A stretch of 64,000 nt of DNA from Allodiplogaster sudhausi (lineage: Eukaryota > Nematoda > Chromadorea > Rhabditida > Diplogasteridae): the NCBI GenBank assembly GCA_945643635.1, contig CALZFC010000021.1, forward strand, positions 2,083,501 through 2,147,500. Direction: 5' to 3'. Within the stretch, counting starts at the first letter, position 1. The number at the start of each line of letters is the position of its first letter. The notes beneath the pieces are model-generated. The model was not told the DNA's origin, did no database searches, and worked only from the letters and a program-made list of their open reading frames with translations. The position numbers were made by a program, and so were the translations under genes. Of this stretch, positions 49,701 through 63,170 are shown in pieces.

Positions 49701-52700
49701 GTGTCCGCGCTGTCCATTTGCGCATCCTACCAAGTTAACCGCTGTTCGTCCAGCTCCCTTTCAATCTCTTGCCATTCTTTCATCTACCATCATGTACTTA
49801 CATCAAATACCACTTTGCACACCCCTCGTATCCTTCTCTGCAAGGATGCGTAACTCTCGCTCTTTCTCGCTTTCTCTCTCTCTCTCTCTCGCTCACGCAC
49901 TCTTTCTCTTTCCTTCTCTCTATCGGTCAATCACTCTCTCCTTATTCTCACTGATGTCTTTATTCTTCTATTTGGCAGCTTATCTTCGCCATTTGTCAAT
50001 TCCTTTCCCATTCTCACTTTTCGATTACTTGTACATGAATGTTATTCTTTGCACTTTGCAGAAAATAATATCACAAATTAGTTTGTTAATTACTTTTGTA
50101 ATTCGTTGCCCCTATGCATCAGCTTATATACAAATATGCCCTAAAATACCGAAAAGTAGTGCACAAACAGTACCGATCAATGAGTCCTTCCTCGGCGAAT
50201 TTACTGGGAAAAAAACTTGTTATTTATCAAACAGCAGCAATTTTCAAGAAGAGCGCCCCCGCTTTCAACTCATTAAGTAAGAGCTGTTTACTACTTTTTT
50301 TGTAGTTTTGAATAATTTCCAAGAACAAGATAGTAGTGTTTCAAGAGCGGAATGTTTTTTAATCATTCATTTGCTTGTTATTCTCTGTCTGGTCTGGTCG
50401 AGTAGTTAGCGTCGAAATCCGTGTAATTGTGTGTGAAAGAAAGGCGAAATGAATCATTGTTCCAATACATAAACGTGATCGACATTCTTTCTTTCTTTCA
50501 GAATTTACAATTGAAAAACGAAAAAAATTTACACACAAACATATCCGCTTCCTAATCTTCACGCCTACATACATATCAACAACATCGGATCATTCTGTAA
50601 CCTTGCCATGCTCTTTCAATTCCTCTTCCTAGTGCCTCCCTCTATCTCTCTTTCACTCTCTCTTTCTCTTCCTGTCCCTCTTTCTCTCTTTCTCTCATTC
50701 TCTCTCTCTCTCTCCAGCTATCACCCTATTAAATCTTTGTCACCACTGTTCTGCGAGAGTGTAAGCAGAGAAAGCGAGGCAAAGAGTAGTCACATGCTCA
50801 CGATCAGCACTTCCCCTTCCGTTTGAATGCAACGAACGCATTTACTCCTATCTCCACCCTGATCGCTTTCAAATGCGTAGATCACTCCAGTATCCTTCGA
50901 ATCTGACAATGAGAAGAGAAAGGAAGAAATGGTCTTGTTTTCCTGCGCACGTCACCTTGAAACTTTGTCTCCATTTTGTCCAGGTTCATTATCGCTATGA
51001 TCCCATGTTTTGTCACGAAAATATGTCTACAATACATAGTTGTTGCCTTTATCTTTCCTTATATTCTTGGAAAACTCGCGCAGTAAATGCGTCATCTCCC
51101 AAAAGAGCCAAGATTCCCGGTTCTTATTTCTCGAGTAAGCGCGGATTGAATGTGTGTCTCGTGTGTTTCATAAGCCAAGGGCCGATTATACCCGCCTACG
51201 CTTCCCACGGATTCCATGTTTATGTCTGCATTTATATATGTATATATGTATGTATCTTGTTTGTACAAATGAAATGTGTCGCTTCCCTGAATTCTCATTA
51301 AAGTCGAGACATACTCAGACGATCATAGAGCTTGTAGCATTTCTACTGACTACGTAAAAATAAGAAAGAAATTGTAAACAACACCGATTTCCATTATTCT
51401 CTAGCATTTGAAAAATATAAACTTTATTTCATTCTTTCGTTCTTCAGACGATTGTTGCAACTGATAAGAAAGGCGCCTAATGAAGTCGCACTTGATTGGA
51501 GTTTTTATATATTATTGTGATGTCGCATTCTTTTGAATGGCCGCTTATGAACAGCCACAAGGTGAGATCCCCTCGTGAGGCTCAGCCGGCGTGAAACGTT
51601 TATGCCTTTCTGTGAGTCCTCTCGCGTCATGTCATGTGCTGAGTGAGAGAGAGAGAGAGAGATTGAGAAGCAGCCAAATGCCAAATTCGGCCGAATGGCG
51701 TGTCTGGCTCTTCTCCGAATCTTCCCTCGCTTGCTCCTCATCTTCAGCTTGTCTCTTGATGGTCCGCCCCCTCGGTTCTCAACTCGGCAACCCTTCTCCC
51801 ACCCACTCCAAAATCGGGCGTAGGTCGGTACATCCATTCCCCCTCCCTCCTCAGCCCCTTCCTTCAGGCCCTGCCCAGAGGCCTGGGCAAAAGACCATTG
51901 CTAAAAGTAACTCGGGACGGAAGCGCGCCTCGCCGCTTTCCTTGTCGCTCGTTCCCCAGAACGATGAAGAGAACGTAGACAAGGGAGATGGAAGAAGAGA
52001 GGAAAAGAGAGAAAGCGAAAGAGAGAGATTGTATAGAAAGAAATGAAATATCTAAACGAGTCAGACATGATAAAGCTGTGGATGCCGAGAGGAAAAAAAA
52101 ACGAAAAAAGAGATTCGTTGATGTTTCAGGGAAGAAGAAGACGGGAAGGCGATTGAGGCTCGAGAGGAAAAAAAAAGAAAAAAAGAAGGAAGAAAGAATG
52201 TATTGTGACTGGCATGCAAATGAATTGAAGGAAATGAGAAGAGACGAAACAGGAGGAATAGAGGAAAAGAGAGGAAAATTGAAAGAGAAAAGAAGAGAAA
52301 GTGAGAAACCGCGAGAGAGAGAGAGAGAGATAGATGGAGTGAGAGAGAGATAAAAGATACTGCCGTTCTCCCCTTTCGCCCTCCGGCATTCCCTCTAGAG
52401 TGATCTCTGTCCTCCAGTTAAGAGTGAAAGAGCGAGAGAGTGAGAGAAGTGAGACAGCGCGAGACACTGGCGGCTAAACGATGTCGCGTGCTTCCTTTCA
52501 GAGACACGCGTGTGAGTGTGTCTCCGCTCCTTCGTTTCCTTCCCCTTCTTTCGTCTCATCCTTCTCTTTCTCTCTTTCTCTCTCTTTCCTTATCTTCTTC
52601 CTTAGATCCTTGCTCATCTCACTGATTCTGACACTTGTTTACACTGCACCTCCTTTCATAGCCCTGTTTATTTCCATCTACTCCAGTCATAGCCTAAGGC

Positions 52701-52834
52701 TTGTGTCCGATGGGTTCTTACTTTTTTCTATTTCATGTATACGTTCCCGGAAATCTCCTATCTGAATGAAGCCTTTCAGTCGCAACGTCACTAACATTTC
52801 TCGCTCTCCCACTCCTTCTCTCTCCTTCTCACTC

Positions 52835-52897
<63 letters not shown>

Positions 52898-54304
52898 GTC
52901 TTTGTCTGCGATCTATTCCGTTTTGCCGAGTCTTCTTCTTTCGATTGAGAATAACAGCCGAAGCTATCCGTTCTTTGCTCGGAATAGTTGACGTCATTAG
53001 TAGATGAACATTAGCTCTCTTTTCTCCTCATGCCTTTCTTAGAAGTCCCACGACTGTCCGTCCATACATACATCCACACATTCTTTTCTCTTGAAAATAA
53101 CAGTGAATTATTTTTTATACATTTATCCTGAAGTTATAAGGACTCTTGAACCTACATTAATCCTATTAAGTGAAGCTTAAGCCCCTTTATTTTTTTTGTA
53201 AAGACAACGTCAAAAAGAAGTTATTTATGGACAGTGTTTGGGAGAAGAAAAGATGAAATATTTGTATCTTTGTGAATTCGTCCACTCGCAATCTCGCCTA
53301 CACGTCCAACATCCCTTTCTATCACTATCTTCTATGTTTCGGATGGATAGATGAGAAAAGGCTTCTTCTATTACACATAACAAGTAGAGTATAAGGAGAG
53401 AGAGAAACAATTAGCTATTTCCCGTTTTAGCCATCTACAGAAAGCGCCAGCAATTATACCTACTTCATTTTAGTAGAAGATAAAGCAAAAAATAGAAACA
53501 CTACCCTGTTGTTTTCCTGAAATCACATGCATATGAGAGGGCGTGATCTTTGTTACAAAGTAAGGGAGTATGATGTATCCAATTGAAAGGGAAGTAATGA
53601 AGAGAGGGAAGATAATGTATGAGAGGGAGAGAGACTTGGGCTGTGGAGAGAGAGAGAGAGAGAGATTGAGAAAGAAAGTAGAGGCGAGAGGGTAGAAGCC
53701 GTGCTCTCATCGACACTGTTTGAACAGAAGAGAAAAGAGCGAGGAAACGGTAGCATTCCTGTCAAGCTCATCACTTGATGCTCTGGCTTACTCGCATTCT
53801 CCTTCGCTCTTCCAGCTTCATCCCCTGTCTTGCAAAGTTGCAAGAGATCTCTCTCTTTCTTTCTCTCTCCTCTCCATATCTCCCACTCTCTTGCAACGTC
53901 TTCTGTTAATGTCGTAAGCAATGCAAGTGAACGGAGATTAGCAATGCATTAGGTAAACATGTCCTCACTTTGCTACTTGCATGTATTCGCTTTGCTCACG
54001 GGACTACCGGACTTTGCATTGCTGCAGGAAGCGAGAAAAAGATTAGACAGATCAACGGTACAGACAATGTCCTTATCTTGATTTCTCACTTTTCTTATTT
54101 TCCTACTCTTTATATACAACTTTACTCTCTCCATTTTACCTCATTCTCAGGCTCTCTCCCTTTCTTACTCTCTTTCTCTCGATCTTGCCCTTTCCCCCTC
54201 TCTCCGACTCTCGCTGTCTCGCCTTGATCTAGATCACACCGTCAAGTGCACGCACGGCTGTGCTGTGCTTCGCATTCCGGCCCCGTTTCATACCATCTAA
54301 TGCT

Positions 54305-54349
<45 letters not shown>

Positions 54350-56380
54350 ATCTCTTTCGTTCTCGCAGTCTCATTCAAGCTCCTCTTTTCGTTCTTCCCT
54401 CATAATATATGAAAAGGATTATATTATGCCACGTGTTCCGTTCATACTCGACATTTCGAGACTACTTCAGTTTTATGCCCAAACTAACCTAACCTGACCT
54501 ACTTCAGATCGACTTTGCTTCTCGGCCCTGAACAACACATACGGCATCAACGCACAGGTCCATGGAACACCACCTTCTCTCTCTCTATCTATCTCTCTCT
54601 CTCTCTCTCTCTGTCTGCTTGTCTCTCTCCTCTCTCTCGCTCTCGCTCAGGTGCCCAAAATGCAGCAGGCTCTATTACCATAGCTACTCATCACCGTAGG
54701 GCATATCTCTCACTCTCTCTTCATATCTGCCTCTTTCTACTGTCCTCTTTCTCTTTCCCCTAATTCTCCACGAGAAGCTAACTGTAAGTTAAATTATAAG
54801 CACGTTCAGAGATCTGCGCTAAATCTTAATCAAATTTGTGCAATCGTTTATTTTGTGCTAACAGCGTTTTTTCTACTTCTTCAAAGATATAAAAATGTCA
54901 TAAATTCAGTCGGGCCTCCCTTGTTCCCTTCTACACTTCTCTCTCTCGCTTACTTTCTCTCTCTTTCTTTCTCTCTCTCTCTCTGTCGTTCTCTCGCCCT
55001 TTTTCACTCTATCTCTCTTTCTCTCTCTTTTTCACCCTTTCTCAGTCTTTGTTGACTACTCTTGCATCGTGCAGTCATTAACATGCAGCCAACAAGGCCG
55101 TGATTTAAAAAAAACAAACTATTTATTTCTCTCTTTGCATGTTCGCCCGAACCATTCTTCCCTTTGGCCCCCGGAATGCCGCTGTCTACCTGCTTTTCTC
55201 CTCCTTCTCTCCTCCCCCCCCCCCTTTCCTCCGTCTCAATCACTCACACCCGCTGCTGGTATGAGCATGGAAACATTGCCAGTTGACACTGTTTCGCATT
55301 CCTCCAACTCTCTCTTTCTCTCTGCACTCTCCCTCTCTCTCTCTCTCTTTCTCTAACCCTTTCTCTCGGTTCCGCGCTTATGCTCAAACATTTCGATTGT
55401 TCAGAAGAGAGTGAGAGAGAGAGAGAGGAGAGAGGGTGAAGCTGACAAGAGGTAGAGTTAGAGGGAGAGTGAGACGATGAAGTAACTAGTAGTGCACACG
55501 TACAGATGTATGTATACATACCTACATTTTCGTAAAGTGTATGTGAGAGAGAGAGAGAGAAAAGAGGGACAAGACAGAGAAAATGAGCGAAGCTCTCGCA
55601 GACCAACTCCACCCATTGGAATGGATCGACTTCCTGTGCTAAGGTGAAAGAGTGGGAGGGGGAGAAAGAGCAGAGCAAGGATGTCGGGGCCGGCATCTAA
55701 AAGTTTTGGGAGCTGAAAAGGAAGAGAAACGGGGGGGGGGGGTTCCCCCTCGTGACTCGAGAATGCGACAGAGAGAGAAGTAAAAGCGGGCCACGTTTTG
55801 GATTGTCTCTCCGGCTTCGCAGCCCCTTTTGCATGCTGCGCTCAGCCTTCGAATTCCAAAGTCGCCTCTGATTTTGCCTGTGTTCAGCCACCCACGAAAA
55901 CAGAGCTGCTCATTTCTCTCGCGAGACGGAGACCTTGACTACTTTGTCATAGAATTAGCGACCGGACGGCTAGACCGACCTCGTGTGCGAAACACTGTGA
56001 GAAAGTCGGCTGTTTAGGAGAGACCGAGAAGATCTTGTTAAGAGAAGGAGAGAGAGAGAGAGAGGATAGAGGGAGAAGGAGAGGTGAGAGATGACAGCTG
56101 AAATTCCAAATTATTCTTAATGTTGTTCTCGAGCATGGTCTCCGAATGATTTTTGTTCGATGGAAGGTTGAGAGAGAGAAAGTGAAGGAGGCCCCCTTTT
56201 GAATGATTGGAAGGGAGATGTCGTGAGCAGCCGCCACTTCCCTCTCCTCACCCTTTTGACACACGGGAGTGGATGTGGTAAGAATGCGACTTGAAAGCGG
56301 AATTTCTGCCCCATTGTCAATCTCTCTCGTTTTTACTTTTCCCTCATCTTTGCCTGGTCGCTCGTCTCTCTCTCTCTTCC

Positions 56381-56424
<44 letters not shown>

Positions 56425-56946
56425 CTCTATCATCCTCCTGATCCTTACTCTCCCTTCAGTCTACTCTCTTACCGGGGGAGCTTCCCCAACTCTTGCGGCA
56501 CATTCCTGCCTGTTTCCAACTTACTGCACGTGATGTCTACCAACTTTTTTGTGCCTTTTTCTATTCCACAATGTCACAAGTTCGCATTTAAATAAATCTA
56601 AATATTACCCTCTTTACATTATTCGCCCCCATCCCTCATTCTTCACTCGTTGCTTCCCTCCTCGTCATGGCTTGCATGTGAAATGCCGCGTGCGTATGTA
56701 ATGTGCATGTCGCGTGTAGAGTGGAGTTCCACGAAGCAATCTTCCGGGGGATGCGCCACCTCTCAATTCAGATCCCTTACTTCGTTGCCTTTGATACCCG
56801 GGAAATCCAAGTCTCTTTCTCTCTCCCTGTCTCACAAATTTTCTCTTCCATTTCTAACTGGTGAGAGAAAAAGTTGACGTTGCCGTTGTATGGCGTCACA
56901 CGCGATGCTATCCAGTCTTCCACATGCCGATAGAGAGCGAGAGAGA

Positions 56947-57400
56947 GAGAGACAGAGAGAGAGAAAGAGAGCAAGAGACAGAGAGAGCGAGCGAGAGAGA
57001 GACAGAGAGAGAGAGCGAGAGCGAGAGACTGAGAGAGAGAGAGAAAGCGAGAGACAGAGAGAGAGAGCGAAAGACAGAGAGAGAGCGAAAGCGAGAGAGA
57101 GACAGAGAGAGAGAAAGAGAGCAAGAGACAGAGAGAGCGAGCGAGAGAGAGAGAGAGAGAGCGAGAGCGAGAGACTGAGAGAGAGAGAGAGAAAGCGAGA
57201 GACAGAGAGAGAGAGCGAGAGACAGAGAGAGAGCGAAAGCGAGAGAGAGAGACAGAGAGAGAGAAAGAGAGAGAGAGCGAGAGAGAGAGAGAGAACGAGA
57301 GACAAAGAGAGAGCGAAAGCGAGAAAAAGACAGAGATAGAGAGAGAGAGCGAGAGAGAGACAGAGAGAGAGAGAGAGAGCGAGAGCGAGAGAGATAGAGC
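56947..57400. repeat. GA-rich array with 150-bp higher-order period
   Basis: 450 bases of purine with interspersed CGA, CAG and CTG variants. The variant order repeats: GACAGAGAGAGAGAAAGAGA begins at 56951, 57101 and 57251, exactly 150 bases apart, and GCAAGAGACAGAGAGAGCGA at 56971 and 57121. This makes three copies of a complex unit rather than a simple microsatellite. Both strands are open in several frames through it. Confidence 0.85.
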
Positions 57401-57697
57401 CATAGAGATAAAAACGTACGAATACTTGTCTCAAAACTTTTTTTGTTCAAATCGCAAAAATTCATTTTGTTCCAATCACCAAAGTTTCTCTGTTCGCTAA
57501 TCTGACGAGCTAAAAATAAAGATTGAACCTCTAAAGATGAACAAAAAGAGTAATGAATGGGTGTGGTGATGACGAGTGGAGACCGTTGGCCAAGACAAGA
57601 ACTCTTCTCTTCCTCACTCATCATTCACGGACTCTCCTCGATATTTATAACATCACGCATATACAAAATAAAGTAATGTGCATGATTTAATGTTCTG

Positions 57698-57742
<45 letters not shown>

Positions 57743-58027
57743 CATTCCCTATGTATTTCCTCTTCCGGTTCCTATGCTCTGCTTGTTACACACGCTCTCT
57801 CCCGGTTTTCCTCTCTCATCAGTCTTCATAGACATGCGTAACCCATGACTTCTCTTTCTCCCTCTATTCCTTCTTCCCAGAATGATCACAAGCGTGGCGG
57901 GCTAACAGAGATAATGGCGAGAAGAGAAAGAAAACAGCAATAAGAGGAGAGTTAAGAAAAACTGTGGGGGAAAAAGAGAACAAGGAAGAGAGCGAAAGTG
58001 CAGGTACTAGAATGTATCTAAGTAAGC

Positions 58028-58069
<42 letters not shown>

Positions 58070-60469
58070 AACACTTTGTATTTCTGTTTGTCTTGTCGTT
58101 TGTTTCCCATTCTGCTCTTCATACTCTTCCAGTCACAGTCTAAGCACACTCTTTAAAAGCCCCTGAATCCTTGAAATCCTTTCGACTTCCATTTGCACCG
58201 AAGATTACCTTCTTTATTAACGATCTAAAATAACTTACAATAAAGTCCACAATAGCAATTGTGGTATTTTTGCTTTATATCTTATCATGCTCTTTCCTGT
58301 CACGTTGCCCAATCGCTTTTCTATCCTGTGTTCTTCTTATTTCCTCTTCTTTCTTCTTCTTACACATGCTTCTCCACACTGGCTGATTTGCTTATTCACT
58401 CGGCCTTTCTCCGGCCTTCGCCCCTTTCTCTGACCGCGTGCCGCGCGCGACTTTGCCTTCCGCAACCCATTCTTTCGACACTCGTCTTCCTTCCTAGCCG
58501 ACCAAAGAGCCACCGCAAAAAGACTCAAGAACTCTCACAAGCACTTACAGGAGCACGGTGAGAGCGCAGGAAGAGAAGGAGAGAAAGAGTTTAACAAGAA
58601 AAGAGAGAATGAGTGGAATAAGTAGAGACAGAAAGAGTAGAAGAAGTAGGGATTGAACGCAGAGACACGAGAGAAAAGAAAGGATTTGAGTGGGTTACAC
58701 GCCAAACTTGCCCTCCACCACGTCAACTTGAGTGGTATGAAAGGAACTTTAAATTACTGTGTTTTTCTCTCTCACTCCCCTTTCTCTCAGTCTCTTTTTG
58801 TCTCCATCTCTTTATCCCTCACTCCCCCAATTTTTCACCAATGTTCGCTTGCACTCTTGGCCTCTGGTGGAAATCGCGGATTTTCAAAGGAGAGCCCTAG
58901 CGGAAACCTCTTTAGCAGATTTATCCAGGTGTTCCATGCTCTGTTTTTTTTGTGTAAACGGTAGAGTTTGTTGACCACACAATTTCACAATTTCGAAAGG
59001 AGCGTACGATCAGCTCGCTACATCAGTGGAAGCCCCCCCCCTCGAGTGCGATTAGCCAATAAAAAAACCCCACCACTGAATGTACTTTGTTTATTCGCGC
59101 TGGCAATTCAAGAGACCAACCTTGAAGGGCTTCTGATTTTGCCGATTAAACTTTGGTTTCACCAAGCTACTAAGCGCTCAAACTGTAACCCCTCTCTCAC
59201 TGCTGTTTTTGGGATGCTGTCAATTTCTAGGAAGTAATCTTCTCTGATGCACTCGGATTATGTCTATGAGGGCCCACAATCCAAACCATACATCTCTATT
59301 TTCCTGACGTGTATTATTTTTGATCTGTGGTACTAAGGAAAGTGTGGGGAGGGGTCAAAGTCACACGTTGATAAGGGATGTGGAAAGGGGGATAGGAGCC
59401 GGAGGAATTCCTAACGTCAGCGTGCATCGGTCGTCCATTTTTGCTGCACTTCCTCCTTTTTTTGTTTTTGTTCCCGTCGCCGTTAACTGAGCCTTTGCCG
59501 ATTGCACTCTTCCCGTTGGTATATTGTGGGTTAGGAGAATATACCTAGGCGTTCTTGCTCTTCTATTACCAGCAAACCTCAAAAGAATCTGCCCCCCTTC
59601 TCGTAAATGCACTCAAAAGCGGTCACTTTACAAGACAAGGGTGAAATTTATAAAAGTAAGAAGAGAAGAGAGACACTAGGAAAGAAAGGGCAGAGAACAG
59701 AATTATGGAGAGGAGAGAGAAAGAAGGGGGCGGTGCAGGGAGTAGAAGTATGAATTGCGGTGTGTTTCCAAGAAAGTTGCGTCTTGTGGACTGACGAGAG
59801 TGGTGGTTCTGATTATTACCAATTTCCGGCTCCATCTCACTTTATCCACCATATATCTTTCTCTCTCTCTCGCCAACCTTATTCTTCAGACTCATATTTT
59901 GCGCTCTGTCTGTCTTTGCTATGTTTGACATATCAACTTGGCGCATGCTTATCTTGCTAATTACAGCATTCTGAACGTTTGGTCGACAAGTTTTCCTAGA
60001 GCATAAGATGCAGAATTGCGCTGGAGGAAGCCTAGACTGCAGCAACTACTGAATCTCGTATTCAGAGACTCTCTCTCACCCACTCTTTCTCTTTCTATTT
60101 CACTCTCTCTCTCTTTCTCCCTCTTTCACGTTCCCTCCTTCCATTGCTCTCTGCCAGAATAGCATTGCCCTTCCGGCCTGTATCCATCTTGTGCGCCTCA
60201 TGCCATTGGAAGGCGGACGTTCGGCCGCTTTCCTCTTCGGAAGAAGAGGAAGGACACAAGCACGGAGGACGCCTGCTGCCCCGTTGTCAAATCGGGAAGG
60301 AAGAAGAGAGAGAAAGAGAGAGAGAGAGAGAAGGGAGAGAGAAGAAAGAGAGAGAGAAAGGGGAGAGTAGAAGAAAAAATTGAGGACTGCCCAAGGGCAA
60401 AGGCTTGGAAAGACAGAAAGGAGACCCGAAGACGCGTGACAGAGTGCAGGCGGCTGCTCTGCACAGAAG

Positions 60470-60642
60470 AAAAAATACCATTACGAATAGTAGTCTCGTC
60501 GATGGTAAATACCATCGCCACAAAACTTGGGGGTAATTACTTTAAAACTGAGCAACTTCAAACTATTCTTTCAGATCCACTGGTCAAATACCATAAAAAC
60601 TCGGCTCGGCGTGAATTACACCTGCCGGAATGGTATTTTCGA
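60470..60642. repeat. Nested inverted repeats (AAATACCAT motifs)
   Basis: AAAATACCATT near 60472 is matched by its complement AATGGTATTTT near 60630. Between them is a palindrome with arms CGATGGTA and TACCATCG (about 60500-60517) and another AAATACCAT at about 60590. The arrangement looks like a small fold-back element or its relic. No target duplication was identified. Confidence 0.5.
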
Positions 60643-60849
60643 GCTAGCGCTGGCAGCCCCCCCCCCCTCCTCCCTTCCTTCCTTGTCGCTTCACTGGCCA
60701 ATCGATTAGCCTCGCCCCTTTCATTCCACTTTGAATTGCATAACGAAAGCAACAACTTTTTATTTCAATCATCATCTAAGTACTTTTACCTGCAAAGTAA
60801 CAGAATCCTGAGTCATCGAAAATTGACCAGTTAAAGATTGAAAGTCAAC

Positions 60850-60945
60850 AATGAAAGTGGTTTAAGGAAACCAATTAGGCAAAAAAAACAACAACAACAA
60901 AGCAACAAAACAACTGTAAGTGGTTTAAAGAAACCAAAGTAATTA
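60850..60945. repeat. Hairpin motif duplicated
   Basis: AGTGGTTTAAGGAAACCAA at about 60857 and AGTGGTTTAAAGAAACCAA at about 60920 are near-identical short hairpins (GGTTT/AAACC arms). They are separated by a CAA-rich run. The 3' end of the 270-aa gene lies about 90 bases away. Confidence 0.7.
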
Positions 60946-61035
60946 ATAATTGCTAGCGAAACTAATTAGTTCAAAATATAATAGATTCTGATAAATGCAA
61001 ATAGACATTTGTACTCTTTAAATAAGATATGGAAT

Positions 61036-62778
61036 CTAATCAGACGACAAATGCCTTTTGATGCTGTCGGCGAGGTTGATTGCAGTATTCGACTTGAGAG
61101 TGAAGGGCGCGCCAATCAGGGTAGAGAAGAGCCCCCAAATATCGGCAACTTCGGCGTCAAAGCGGAGATGGAAGATGAAATGGCATGCCAACGCCACAGT
61201 AACCGCTTCGATGAACGAGTCTTCACACAGGATCTCGACTCCCTGGAATAATATAAAAAAATCACAAAAAGGTAATTAAAATCGAAGCTATTTGTAGCAA
61301 ATGAAGTAGGATATTAGTGGAATATTTTTGCATTTTAACTCTTTCGCTAATTCATTTTCGTGTTGTTGCTAAATTATGCTGAAAAAAGAAGGACTCACGT
61401 TACAAAACACGGAGAACTGCGTGGTGTTCTGGCCGTAAAGCACAACAAGGGGCTGCCGAAACTGCATCTCGGAAAGCTTGTTGACCACGTGTGCTGAGTC
61501 TGGTTCACGCTGTAACAAGCAGAGAATTTTCAATTAAGCAGCAAAAGAAGAGTCAAAAAAGGAAAGAGATACCATTAAGTAAAATTCTTTAATTACTTTA
61601 AGCCATAACCAGTAAGTTGCACAAAGTTATAAAAGGCTGACTAGAAAGGTCGAGAAGAATCGGCCAAATCGAGCCAACTGCTTGCGAGGACAGTACTTTT
61701 TGAAGAGCGCAAGCACGGCCAGTACCGCTTGGAACGAAAGTGCTTCTGTAATGAAATGTTACTACCTTTCTGTAAAGTAATTGTGCTCAAGAGGGCGAAA
61801 GGTATTTTGTTTATTTTTATTGACTCACCTGTACCAGTCGCGGTGTTCAACGCGGAAATAGATGCCTTTTCAGAAGGAGAAAAATTTCTATCGAGAAGAC
61901 CGTTGAGATAGGCACGAATCCGAGGCCATTGAAGGATGAATTCTCGAGTGTTCACTTTGAAGCCGTGGTCGAAGTCCGATAGTAACTATAATTATGAAGG
62001 AAAAACATGAATTGCTCTTTGATATCATCAATATGTTATTGCATGCGATGCAAAATATGATTATATACCTGAGCTGGGTATGCAAGTTGTCGATAGCTAT
62101 GCAAGAGACTATAACAAACCTTAATAAAGGCCGGGTCTTGCCTAGGTACAACACCTTCAGCTACAGCTGCGCCGCTATAGCATTCGACCGAGAGAATACT
62201 GCAAGTAAATGAATGCGTGGGGTAAGAAGTTTAGTTTTAGATGTAAAAAAAAAGGTATAAAATATCAAATCAGAAAAAAGGCAAAAAAAGCATTTTAGGC
62301 ATATTAACTAACATCGCAACAAAAAATCATATCGTTCACACTTTCAATAATAAGGCTAACAACTTTCGTCAGTCAGTCACAAGTTAACTTTTAATATTCT
62401 CAAAGCAGGCATACCTTGCACTTTTCGGTCCACTGCCTCCGTCTCGAGTGGCCGCCCAACGCACCTTACCACCGCGAAGTCTAAACATATAAAATTGAGG
62501 GAATAATAGGCTAAGCCAAAATTTAAAGAAAATATAAAAATATAACAAGAACTAGCAAGAAGAACAACCCTTAACAACATCCGTTTTCAACCAACCTGCT
62601 AAGCGAGTGTCCAAGGGGCAGAGCCGCCCTGCATGAACTGAAACGCGTCGTATGCACGTTCCTGGAAAGCGGATTCATTGTAAAGTTATCAAAATCAGCT
62701 ATGAAACACATTAAGTAAAAAAAACTATGGTTGCAGCCTAGTACTGAATTGCAACCAAATCTTGCCGCTTGACGCCAT
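61036..62778 (-). CDS. Hypothetical 270-aa protein, eight exons
   Basis: I do not recognise this protein. Exons: 62756-62778, 62596-62661, 62415-62480, 62120-62198, 61829-61985, 61642-61745, 61399-61509 and 61036-61242. All have GT-AG borders and seven junction phases agree without adjustment, which is strong support for a real gene. The N terminus is MASSGKIW. Residues 9 to about 50 are basic and Ser/Arg-rich (HSLSRLRGGKVRW). The rest is mixed helical, with hydrophobic segments such as FQAVLAVLALFKKYC and ACHFIFHLRFDAEVADIWGLF that look like buried helices rather than membrane spans. The final exon (from VEILCEDSF to HLSSD) faintly recalls C-terminal segments of uncharacterised metazoan proteins. 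There is no signal peptide. The first exon of 23 bases is the least certain, and more exons upstream are possible. Confidence 0.7.
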
Positions 62779-62799
62779 ATATGCGCAAGATGGAACTGC

Positions 62800-63136
62800 G
62801 CCAAGGAGTACTATCTGACGCACTTGAGGTAGGGCTCAGAGTAAAGTATTATCCTTTGCGGTTTTTACCATTGCACAATAGTGCTTCCGAACTAAATTTC
62901 CGCGAACATCTATTATTTTAAATGGTATTCACCCAAGGTGTATTGCGATTTCGGAAATTCAATGGTATTTTTTCTTGTGTGTGGTGATAGAGAAAGTTGA
63001 GAGAAAGAAGAGAGAGAAATGGGAAATAGAGAAGGGCGAGATAGAGAAAAAAAGAGTAGAAAGAAGGAAGGGCGACTAGCATGTGATGCGATGGAGTGAG
63101 CGGCTGCTCCACCGAGAAGCTTCTTCTGGCTGAGGA

Positions 63137-63170
<34 letters not shown>

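Larger units (their letters stand above)
47260..61000. other. 13.7-kb microsatellite-rich region, no gene supported
   Basis: After about 1.5 kb of unique AT-rich sequence, this is a mosaic of GA and CT blocks like the first 16 kb. Long dinucleotide runs occur at 52849-52882 (CT), 54306-54345 (CT), 56388-56415 (CT), 57703-57740 (CT) and 58033-58060 (GA). The 150-bp higher-order GA array is at 56947-57400. Open frames of up to 238 codons here are translations of GA/CT repeats. No homologous protein segment or phase-consistent exon chain was found on either strand. Confidence 0.6.

Noticed and set aside
56777..57624. Overlapping open frames of 200 to 238 codons on both strands
   Set aside because: They are Ser-Leu and Arg-Glu translations of a GA/CT array, open in several frames at once, with no non-repeat protein content.
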